Assembly (NCBI RefSeq): GCF_009848505.1
Contig: NZ_WWDL01000007.1
Coordinates: 1-64,000 of the forward strand
Reading direction: 5' to 3'
Source of the DNA: Muricoccus harenae
GTDB taxonomy: Bacteria; Pseudomonadota; Alphaproteobacteria; Acetobacterales; Acetobacteraceae
DNA: 64,000 nt
Below are positions 55,467 to 62,621 of this stretch, piece by piece. A program made the position numbers and the translations under genes. The notes beneath the pieces are model-generated. The model made no database searches. It was given only the letters and a program-made list of their open reading frames with translations, and was not told the DNA's origin. The first letter of the stretch is position 1, and each line of letters starts with the position of its first letter.

Positions 55467-56608
55467 CGGAGCTGAACGCCCTGAGCGACGAAGCTTTCCG
55501 CGCCGAGGTGCGCCGCTTCGTCGAGAGCGAGTATCCGGCGGAGCTGCGCAATCCGCAGCACCGGCTGCATTGGGACCAGGGGCGCGCCTGGTTCGAGAAG
55601 GTGAAGGCCAAGGGCTGGGTGGCGCCGGGCTGGCCGCGTGAATATGGCGGCATGGGGCTCAGCGCCTCCAAGCAGATCATCCTGATCGAGGAGTATGAGC
55701 GGCACGGCGTCGCGCGCCTGCCCGATCATGGCGTGATCATGCTGGGGCCGCTGCTGATCCGCTTCGGCACCGAGGCGCAGCGCCAGCGCTTCCTGCCGCG
55801 CATCCTGGCTGGCGAGGATATCTGGTGCCAGGGCTATTCCGAGCCCGGCGCCGGATCGGACCTCGCCTCGCTGCGGACCGAGGCGGTGCTGGACGGCGAC
55901 CATTACGTGGTGAACGGGCAGAAGATCTGGACCACGCTGGCGACGGACGCGAACTGGATCTTTTGCCTCGTTCGTACCGACAAGACGGTGAAGAAGCAGG
56001 AGGGCATCAGCTTCCTGCTGATCGGCATGAACAGCCCGGGCGTGACGGTAAGGCCGATCATCAACCTCGCGCTGCATGACGAGTTCTGCGAGGTGTTCTT
56101 CGACAATGTTCGCGTCCCGCGCGAGAATCTGGTGGGCGAGCCCAACAAGGGCTGGAGCATGGCCAAGGCGCTGCTGGGCTTCGAGCGCATCTTCCTCGGC
56201 TCGCCCCGCCAGTCCGGCTATGCGCTCGCGCGGCTGAAGATGCTGGCCGAGCGCATGGGGGTGATCGACGAGCCGGAGTTCCAGGACCGCTACACGCGGC
56301 TGCGGCTGGATCTCGAGGACCACAAGGCGCTCTACGAGACCTTCGTTGCCGTGCTGCGGCGCGGCGAGTCCCTTGGGCCGGACGTGTCCATGCTGAAGCT
56401 GCACCAGGCGGAGCTGTTCCAGCGCATCACCGAGCTGATGCTGGAGGTGGCGGGCGAGAATGCCGGGCTTCTGGAGCCGATGGGCGGCAACCGGGACCTG
56501 CATCCTTCCGGCCAGTTCATCGAGGCGCGGCCGACCACGATCTATGGCGGCAGCTCCGAGATTCAGCGCGGCATCCTGGCCAAGAACGTGCTGGAGTTGC
56601 CGGGCTGA
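55463..56608 (+). CDS. Acyl-CoA dehydrogenase, canonical subunit
   Basis: A 381-residue FAD-dependent acyl-CoA dehydrogenase. It carries WPREYGGMGLSASKQIILIE, the substrate/FAD segment YSEPGAGSDLASLRTEA with VVNGQKIWTT, GWSMAKALLGFERIF, and the C-terminal FAD motif TIYGGSSEIQRGILAKNVL. It would introduce the alpha-beta double bond in the acyl-CoA, passing electrons to ETF. It is coupled by an ATGA overlap to the divergent dehydrogenase subunit upstream, so a mixed oligomer is likely. Confidence 0.92.
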   Translation: MTELNALSDEAFRAEVRRFVESEYPAELRNPQHRLHWDQGRAWFEKVKAKGWVAPGWPREYGGMGLSASKQIILIEEYERHGVARLPDHGVIMLGPLLIRFGTEAQRQRFLPRILAGEDIWCQGYSEPGAGSDLASLRTEAVLDGDHYVVNGQKIWTTLATDANWIFCLVRTDKTVKKQEGISFLLIGMNSPGVTVRPIINLALHDEFCEVFFDNVRVPRENLVGEPNKGWSMAKALLGFERIFLGSPRQSGYALARLKMLAERMGVIDEPEFQDRYTRLRLDLEDHKALYETFVAVLRRGESLGPDVSMLKLHQAELFQRITELMLEVAGENAGLLEPMGGNRDLHPSGQFIEARPTTIYGGSSEIQRGILAKNVLELPG

Positions 56609-56659
56609 AGCAAGATGGAGGCGGCCTTGCACAAAGCCGCCCCAGAGGAGGGACGGGGA

Positions 56660-57661
56660 ATGGGACCGATCGTCAAGCGTCGCGACCTGTTCGCGGCCGG
56701 AGGTGCCCTGGCGCTGCCATCCATTGCGCGGGCGCAGGAGGCCGGCTGGCCGCGCCGCAGCATCCGGCTCATCATTCCCTTCCCGCCGGGCGGCACGACG
56801 GACCTGATCGGGCGTATGCTGGCGGAACGGCTTTCAGCACGGCTGGGGCAGCCGGTGGTGGTGGAGAACCGCGGCGGGGCGGGCGGCAATATCGGCGCCG
56901 ATATCGTCGCGAAGTCTGAGCCGGATGGTTACACCTATCTCATGACGTCGATCGGCACGGCGGCAATCAACTATGCCGCCTATGGGCAACGCATGCCTTA
57001 CCGGCCGCAGGATCTTGCGGCGGTGGGGCTCGTCACGCGTGTGGCGAATGTGCTGCTGGCGGCCAAGGATGTGGCCGTGCCAGATGTGGGCGGGATGATT
57101 GCGGCCGCGAAGCGGCAGCCAGGCACGCTGAATTATGGGTCATCCGGCACGGGCGGCAGCCCGCATGCCTGCATGGAGTTGCTGAAGTCGAAGCTGGGGA
57201 TCGAAATCCAGCATGTGCCCTATCGCGGTTCCGGGCCGATGCTGACGGAGTTGGTGGCGGGGCGGATCGAGCTGGGGATGGACAATATTCCCTCGGCGCT
57301 GAACTTCGTCCGCAGTGGGCAGATCCGCGCGCTGGCTGTCACCAGCCGGGAGCGTTCGACGGTGCTGCCGGAGGTGCCGACGCTGCACGAGACCGGGATT
57401 GCCGATTTTGATGCGGTTGCCTGGTTCGGCCTTCAAACGCCGGCGGCGGTGCCCGCGCCGGTCGTCGCGTGCATGGGGCGCGAGATCGACGCGGTCGTGC
57501 GGCAGCCGGATTGGATCGCGAAGATGCGGGAGTTTGCCGCCGAGCCGCCGCGGCTGACGCCGGAGGGCGGCACCACGCCCGAAGCCTTTGCCGCATTCAT
57601 CCGCGACGAGATCTCCCGCTGGGCGGAGGTGGCGCGGGTGAGCGGGATGGTGGTGGAATAG
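56660..57661 (+). CDS. Bug/TctC-type binding protein in the catabolic operon
   Basis: A 333-residue periplasmic binding protein of the Bug family. The start at 56660 follows GAGGAGGGACGGGG and gives a signal peptide (KRRDLFAAGGALALPSIARA). Core motifs are SIRLIIPFPPGGTTDLIGRM, VVVENRGGAGGNIG, LNYGSSGTGGSPH, VPYRGSGPMLTELVAGRIEL and LPEVPTLHETG. Its place inside the operon suggests it binds the acid that the CoA ligase activates. TctA/TctB permease genes are absent, so it must use a permease from elsewhere or act as a sensor. Confidence 0.9.
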   Translation: MGPIVKRRDLFAAGGALALPSIARAQEAGWPRRSIRLIIPFPPGGTTDLIGRMLAERLSARLGQPVVVENRGGAGGNIGADIVAKSEPDGYTYLMTSIGTAAINYAAYGQRMPYRPQDLAAVGLVTRVANVLLAAKDVAVPDVGGMIAAAKRQPGTLNYGSSGTGGSPHACMELLKSKLGIEIQHVPYRGSGPMLTELVAGRIELGMDNIPSALNFVRSGQIRALAVTSRERSTVLPEVPTLHETGIADFDAVAWFGLQTPAAVPAPVVACMGREIDAVVRQPDWIAKMREFAAEPPRLTPEGGTTPEAFAAFIRDEISRWAEVARVSGMVVE

Positions 57662-57689
57662 TGATGAAGAACGGGAAGGGACAGCGCGC

Positions 57690-58862
57690 TTGAGCATCCG
57701 GGGAAAGGCCTGCATCGTCGGGGCCTATGAGCATCCGACGCGCAAGGCGGAGGACAAGAGCACGGCTCAGCTGCATGCGGAGGTGGCGCTGGGCGCGCTG
57801 CGCGACGCGGGGCTGACGCGCGCCGATGTGGACGGCTATTTCTGTGCCGGCGACGCGCCTGGCATGGGGCCGCTGAGCATGGTGGACTACATTGGCCTGG
57901 ATCGGCTGCGGCATGTGGATTCCACCGATGTCGGCGGAAGCTCCTACCTGCTGCATGTCGCGCATGCGGCGGAAGCCATCGCCCTGGGCAAGTGCAACAT
58001 CGCGCTGATCACCCTGGCCGGGCGCCCGCGTTCGGAAGGGGTGGCGACGGGAACCGCGCCGCGCTCCGGAAGCCCGGCACAGCCGGACGTGCAGTTCGAA
58101 TATCCCTATGGAGCCGCCGTCGCGAACATGTATGCCATGTGCGCCAAGCGGCATATGCATGAGTTCGGCACCACCTCCGAGCAGCTTGCCTGGATCAAGG
58201 TCGCGGCCAGCCATCACGCGCAGCACAACGAGCATGCGATGCTGCGCAAGGTCGTGACGGTGGATGAGGTGGTGAACTCTCCCCTGGTGGCTGATCCGCT
58301 GCACCGGCTGGATTGCTGCGTGATCAGCGATGGCGGCGGTGCGCTGGTGGTGGCGCGGCCGGAAATTGCGCGCCGGCTGAAGCGCCCGGTGGTGACGGTG
58401 CGCGGCGCTGGCGAAGCGGTGAAGCACCAGATGGGCGGGCAGCTGGACCTGACCTATACCGGCGCCCGCTTCTCGGGTGCGCGCGCCTTCGAGGAGGCAG
58501 GGGTGAGGCCCGCCGACATTAAATACGCCAGCATTTATGACAGCTTCACCATCACGGTGCTGCTGCAGCTGGAGGATCTCGGCTTCTGCGAGAAGGGGCA
58601 GGGCGGGCGCTTCGTGCAGGACGGCAATCTGATCAGCGGCACCGGCAAGCTGCCCTTCAACACGGATGGCGGCGGGCTCTGCAATAATCACCCGGCCAAT
58701 CGCGGCGGCATCACCAAGGTGATCGAGGCGGTGCGCCAGCTGCGCGGCGAGGCGCATCCGGCGGTGCAGGTGAAGAATTGCGACCTGGCGCTGGCGCATG
58801 GCACGGGCGGGTCGCTCGGCACGCGGCATGGCAGCGCCACACTGGTGCTGGAGAGGGAGTAA
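57690..58862 (+). CDS. Thiolase-fold protein lacking the nucleophilic Cys (lipid-transfer/Ltp2-like)
   Basis: A 390-residue thiolase-superfamily protein of the SCP-2/lipid-transfer group. It uses a TTG start 28 bases after the previous gene. The region that normally holds the nucleophilic Cys reads VDSTDVGGSSYLLHVAHAAE, with GGSS in place of a Cys. The active-site His is kept in NNHPANRGG. The second conserved Cys near the C-terminus is replaced by LAHGTGGSLG. So classical thiolysis is unlikely. Related proteins partnered with DUF35 act as retro-aldolases in steroid side-chain loss. The DUF35 gene follows by five bases. Confidence 0.88.
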   Translation: MSIRGKACIVGAYEHPTRKAEDKSTAQLHAEVALGALRDAGLTRADVDGYFCAGDAPGMGPLSMVDYIGLDRLRHVDSTDVGGSSYLLHVAHAAEAIALGKCNIALITLAGRPRSEGVATGTAPRSGSPAQPDVQFEYPYGAAVANMYAMCAKRHMHEFGTTSEQLAWIKVAASHHAQHNEHAMLRKVVTVDEVVNSPLVADPLHRLDCCVISDGGGALVVARPEIARRLKRPVVTVRGAGEAVKHQMGGQLDLTYTGARFSGARAFEEAGVRPADIKYASIYDSFTITVLLQLEDLGFCEKGQGGRFVQDGNLISGTGKLPFNTDGGGLCNNHPANRGGITKVIEAVRQLRGEAHPAVQVKNCDLALAHGTGGSLGTRHGSATLVLERE

Positions 58863-58867
58863 GGGCG

Positions 58868-59266
58868 ATGAGCGAACAGCTGCAAAAGCGCGTGCCGCCG
58901 AGCCCGACGCCCGATCCCTCCACCCGCGGCTTCTGGGCGGCCGCGCGCGAGGGCAAGCTGCTGATCGGGCGCAACACCAAGACCGGCAAAACGCATTACC
59001 CGCCGCGCCCGATCTGCCCCTTCGACGATGAGGGCACGGTGGAATACGTGCCGGCGAGCGGTGCGGGGACGATCTACACCTACAGCGTCATGCGGGCGAA
59101 AATCCCCTATGTGATCGCCTATGTGGAATTGGCCGAGGGGCCGCGCATCATGACCAACATCGTCGACTGCGACATCGAGGCGCTGCAGGTCGGGCAGGCG
59201 GTGCGCCTGACCTTCGTACCCAGCGAAGGGGATGGCCAGCCCATTCCCATGTTCACCCCCGCCTGA
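58868..59266 (+). CDS. DUF35 OB-fold protein with degenerate zinc ribbon
   Basis: A 132-residue DUF35 protein, normally an N-terminal zinc ribbon plus an OB-fold that binds acyl-CoA and pairs with a thiolase-fold enzyme. The ribbon region reads RNTKTGKTHYPPRPICPFDD; only one of the usual four cysteines remains, so zinc is probably not bound. The OB-fold is intact (GAGTIYTYSVMRAKIPYVIA, VELAEGPRIMTNIVDCD, VGQAVRLTFVP). It is encoded directly after its presumed partner and before the SDR. Confidence 0.9.
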   Translation: MSEQLQKRVPPSPTPDPSTRGFWAAAREGKLLIGRNTKTGKTHYPPRPICPFDDEGTVEYVPASGAGTIYTYSVMRAKIPYVIAYVELAEGPRIMTNIVDCDIEALQVGQAVRLTFVPSEGDGQPIPMFTPA

Positions 59267-59280
59267 GAGGAAACCCAGTC

Positions 59281-60195
59281 ATGAGCATGCTGGATGGCAA
59301 GGTCGCGATCGTTACCGGTGCGGGGGGCGGGATCGGGCGGGAGATTGCGCTGGCCATGGCGCTGGCCGGGGCGAAGGTGGTGGTGAATGACATCGGCGCC
59401 TCGCTGACCGGCATCGGCGAGCAGTCGGCGACGCCCGGCGAGCAGACCAAGGCAATCATCGAGCAGCGCGGCGGGAAGGCGGTGACGAATACCGACAGCG
59501 TTGCCGACTGGGAGAGCGCGAAGCGGATCGTGGCGAGCGCGATCGAGGCCTTCGGGCGTGTGGACATCGTGGTCAACAATGCGGGCATCCTGCGGGACCA
59601 GATCTTCCACAAGATGACGCCGGAGGAGTGGCGCGCCGTCATCGACGTGCATCTGAACGGCAGCTTCTATGTCTCGCGTGCTGCCGCCGAACATTTCCGC
59701 GCGCAGAGTTCGGGTGCCTATGTGCACATGACCTCTACTTCCGGCCTAGTGGGGAATTTTGGGCAGGCGAACTACTCGGCGGCGAAGCTGGGGATTGCGG
59801 CGCTGTCCAAGTCGATCGCGCTCGACATGCAACGCTTCGGCGTGCGCTCGAACTGCATCGCGCCCTTCGCCTGGAGCCGCATGACAAGCTCCATTCCGGC
59901 GGAGACGCCAGAGCAGAAGGAGCGGGTTGAGAAGCTGAAGCGGATGACGCCGGAGAAGAATGCCCCATTGGCTGTCTTCCTGGCGAGCGATGCAGCCAAG
60001 GATGTGACGGGGCAGATCTTTGCGGCCCGGAACAACGAGCTTTTCCTGTTCAGCCAACCGCGCCCGGTGCGCAGCGCGCATCGGAGCGAGGGCTGGACGC
60101 CGGAGTTGATCGCCGAGCACGCGATGCCGGCGCTGCGGGCGCAGTTCATGCCGCTGGACCGTAGCCCGGACGTGTTCTCCTGGGATCCGGTCTAG
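59281..60195 (+). CDS. SDR-family (3R)-hydroxyacyl-CoA dehydrogenase (17-beta-HSD4/MFE2-like)
   Basis: A 304-residue short-chain dehydrogenase. The Rossmann motif is VTGAGGGIGREIA (residues about 11-23), then VNNAGILRD, the catalytic YSAAKLG, and PFAWSRMTSSI. A C-terminal extension (QPRPVRSAHRSEGWTPELIA ... SPDVFSWDPV) is typical of the dehydrogenase part of peroxisomal multifunctional enzyme 2 and its bacterial homologues. It should oxidise the (3R)-hydroxyacyl-CoA produced by the MaoC hydratase. GAGAGGAAA precedes the ATG. It is the last gene of the tight operon. Confidence 0.92.
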   Translation: MSMLDGKVAIVTGAGGGIGREIALAMALAGAKVVVNDIGASLTGIGEQSATPGEQTKAIIEQRGGKAVTNTDSVADWESAKRIVASAIEAFGRVDIVVNNAGILRDQIFHKMTPEEWRAVIDVHLNGSFYVSRAAAEHFRAQSSGAYVHMTSTSGLVGNFGQANYSAAKLGIAALSKSIALDMQRFGVRSNCIAPFAWSRMTSSIPAETPEQKERVEKLKRMTPEKNAPLAVFLASDAAKDVTGQIFAARNNELFLFSQPRPVRSAHRSEGWTPELIAEHAMPALRAQFMPLDRSPDVFSWDPV

Positions 60196-60321
60196 TCCGG
60201 AGGCGTAGTATTCTGGTGAAGCGGGCGGGGGGTTGTCTAAGCTCTCCGTCTGGCAGGGTGGCGGGAGCCGGCGGCCCGGCTTCGGTAAGCACAACAAGAA
60301 TCAATGGGGAGGCTTGGTGAG

Positions 60322-61545
60322 ATGTTGCAGCGCAGAGTACTTCTGGCCGGTGCTGCTGCAGCACCGCTTGCGTCCCGTATGGCACGGGCCCAGGCCCAGC
60401 CGATCCGCCTGGCGGTGCTCGGCGACTTCTCCGGACCCTACCGGCATCTTTCCGGTCCAACCGCTGTCGCTTGTGTGCAGCAGGCAGTGGAGGATTCCGG
60501 GATCCGTCAGCGCGGGATCGCCGTGGAGGTGTTCCAGGCGGATCACCAGCAGAAGGCCGATACCGGCGTGGGTATCGCGCGGGAATGGTTCGACCGTGGC
60601 GGGGTGGATGTGGTGCTGGAGGTGAACAACTCCTCCATCGCCCTCGCGCTCAACGGGCTGGTGCGGGAGAAGGACAAGATCCATCTCAACACCGGTGCCG
60701 CGACGTCGGAGCTGACGGCCAAGGCCTGCAGCCCGAACACGGTCCAGTGGACTTATGACACCTACATGCTCGCCCGCTCCTCGGGCGTCGCCTCGGTGCG
60801 CGCGGGGGCGGACACATTCTTCGTCATCGCCGCGGACATGGCCTTCGGGCACCAGATGGAGCGCGACGTCACGAAGTTCGTGGAGGCGGAAGGCGGGAAG
60901 GTGGTCGGTTCCATCCGCCATCCCTTCCCGGGCACAATGGATTTCTCCTCCTTCCTGCTGCAGGCGCAGCGGAGCCGGGCGAAGGTGGTGGCCTTCGCCA
61001 ATGCGGGGCAGGACTTCATCACCTGCGTAAAGCAGGCTCATGAGTTCGGCCTCGTCTCGCGCGGGCAGAAGCTGCTGGGCACCATTGGTTTCGTCAATGA
61101 CGTGAAGTCGCTTGGGCTTGAGACGGCCAAGGGGCTGTTGCTGACCGAGAGCTTCTATTGGGACCTGAACGACCGTACGCGCGCCTTTACGCGGCGTGTG
61201 TTGCCGAAGACGCCGGACAACTACCCGAACCAGACACATGCGGGGAACTACTCCGCCGTCACGCATTACCTGAAGGCGGTGGCGGAGATCGGGGCGGTGC
61301 GGGCGAAGCAGTCCGGGCGGGAGGTGCTGGAGGTGATGCGGCGCATGCCGACGGATGACGACGCCTTCGGGGCAGGCAGCATCCGTATCGATGGCCGTCA
61401 CCTGCATGACGTGTATCTGTTCGAAGCCAAGTCGCCGGCGGAATCCAAGGGAGCATGGGATCTGCTGAAGCTCGTCAGGACCACGCCGGCGGCCGAGGCC
61501 TTCCGGCCGCTGTCGGAAGGGGGATGCGCGCTGGCCTCTGGTTGA
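60322..61545 (+). CDS. ABC-type substrate-binding protein (LivK-like)
   Basis: A 407-residue periplasmic binding protein of the branched-chain amino acid/amide group (type I fold). The start at 60322 has a perfect GGAGG nine bases upstream and gives a signal peptide (LQRRVLLAGAAAAPLASRMA). The mature part begins PIRLAVLGDFSGPYRHLSGP, with VDVVLEVNNSSIALALNGLV, FFVIAADMAFGHQMERDVTK and SIRHPFPGTMDFSSFLLQAQ. No permease or ATPase genes are adjacent. A 126-base gap separates it from the operon. Such proteins often bind aromatic or aliphatic acids and may serve the same pathway. Confidence 0.9.
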   Translation: MLQRRVLLAGAAAAPLASRMARAQAQPIRLAVLGDFSGPYRHLSGPTAVACVQQAVEDSGIRQRGIAVEVFQADHQQKADTGVGIAREWFDRGGVDVVLEVNNSSIALALNGLVREKDKIHLNTGAATSELTAKACSPNTVQWTYDTYMLARSSGVASVRAGADTFFVIAADMAFGHQMERDVTKFVEAEGGKVVGSIRHPFPGTMDFSSFLLQAQRSRAKVVAFANAGQDFITCVKQAHEFGLVSRGQKLLGTIGFVNDVKSLGLETAKGLLLTESFYWDLNDRTRAFTRRVLPKTPDNYPNQTHAGNYSAVTHYLKAVAEIGAVRAKQSGREVLEVMRRMPTDDDAFGAGSIRIDGRHLHDVYLFEAKSPAESKGAWDLLKLVRTTPAAEAFRPLSEGGCALASG

Positions 61546-61566
61546 TTGCGCTGTTGCGGGCCGGTG

Positions 61567-62370
61567 CTATGCCCGCTCGGCCGGGCGGGGGAAGAGGGCC
61601 TTGCCGGTGAGCAGGGCGACCTCGCGCAGATCTTCACCCAGGCGGGGGAAGACATCTTCGGCATGCTGGGCCGCGATGGTGATGCCGCTGAGGCCGAAGC
61701 GGGGCAGGTCCTGCTGGTCGGTCACCAGCGCGGCAACGGTGATCAGCCCGCGATAGAGGTGGTGGCGGTCCATGCTCCAGCCGGCCTGCCGCGCCTTGCG
61801 CGTGTCGGCCAGGTAGGATTCGAAGCTCGGCGGCGTCTGCCAGCGGAGGGTGGCGAAGCGGCGGCGTAGTTCTTCCTCGGGCAGGTCGAGCGCGGCGGCC
61901 ACGCAGCGGCCGACGGCGCCCACCAGCATCGGCAGGCGCAAACCCATGCGCATCTCGACGCGAACGGCGGTGTGGCTATGGGCGCGGTCGATAAGGACGA
62001 TGTGCCCGTCCTCGGTAACGCGCCAGAGCACGATCAGCATGTCGTATTTCTGTGCCAGGCGCTGCAGTTCCGGCCGGATCAGCTCCGTATGACTCATCCC
62101 GAGGAAGCCGGCAGCCAGTTCCGCGACGGCAAGGCCGAGCGCATAGGTCTTGTCGGCCTCCCGGAAGGAGACGAAGCGGGCGCGCGTCAGCGTACGCAGG
62201 ATGTTGAAGCAGGTGCTGACGCTGATGCCAGTTCCGCGCGCAATGGCTGCGACGCCGAGCGGCGCCGTTGCGGTGGAAAGGTGCCGCAGGATGCCGATGG
62301 CGTGGACCACCGCGCCCACGTCACGCTGGCCGGTCGCCTCGCGCTCCAAGGTGGACGCACGCGTATCCAT
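61567..62370 (-). CDS. IclR-family transcriptional regulator
   Basis: A 267-residue regulator. The N-terminal winged helix (about residues 18-80) reads GAVVHAIGILRHLSTATAPL, GVAAIARGTGISVSTCFNIL and RTLTRARFVSF. The effector domain follows, with LIVLWRVTEDGHIVLIDRAH, GLRLPMLVGAVGRCVAAALD and, near the end, LSGITIAAQHAED. It is convergent with the LivK-like gene and forms the right boundary of the catabolic island. It may control that island or the metalloprotease facing away from it. Confidence 0.92.
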   Translation of the reverse strand: MDTRASTLEREATGQRDVGAVVHAIGILRHLSTATAPLGVAAIARGTGISVSTCFNILRTLTRARFVSFREADKTYALGLAVAELAAGFLGMSHTELIRPELQRLAQKYDMLIVLWRVTEDGHIVLIDRAHSHTAVRVEMRMGLRLPMLVGAVGRCVAAALDLPEEELRRRFATLRWQTPPSFESYLADTRKARQAGWSMDRHHLYRGLITVAALVTDQQDLPRFGLSGITIAAQHAEDVFPRLGEDLREVALLTGKALFPRPAERA

Positions 62371-62621
62371 CCAAGATCCTGATCTCCCAGCCGTTTTTTG
62401 AATGTAGACGAGTTGCCGGGCGGTGCAAGCGGCGCTTTGGCAGGAAATCCTGTGCCCATGGCTTCCAGGCGGAACCGTGGAGCACTCCGCAGCTGCTGTA
62501 TAAGTTATTGTCCGCGCGAGTTCGTTGCACGAATTACAATCACAGTCGCATGATTACCATTGTACGTTATTCGACCTTCGCACCGGCTGTCGTAAGTTGT
62601 TCTGGGGCAAGGAGAAGCAAC
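62371..62621. promoter_or_regulatory. Divergent promoter region, IclR/metalloprotease
   Basis: A 251-base gap. The part at 62500-62580 is AT-rich for this genome (for example GTATAAGTTATTG, AATTACAATCAC, TGTACGTTATTCG), so promoters probably lie there. GGAGAAG at 62611-62617 is the ribosome-binding site of the protease. TTGAATGTAG near 62397-62407 lies close to the IclR start. Confidence 0.4.
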
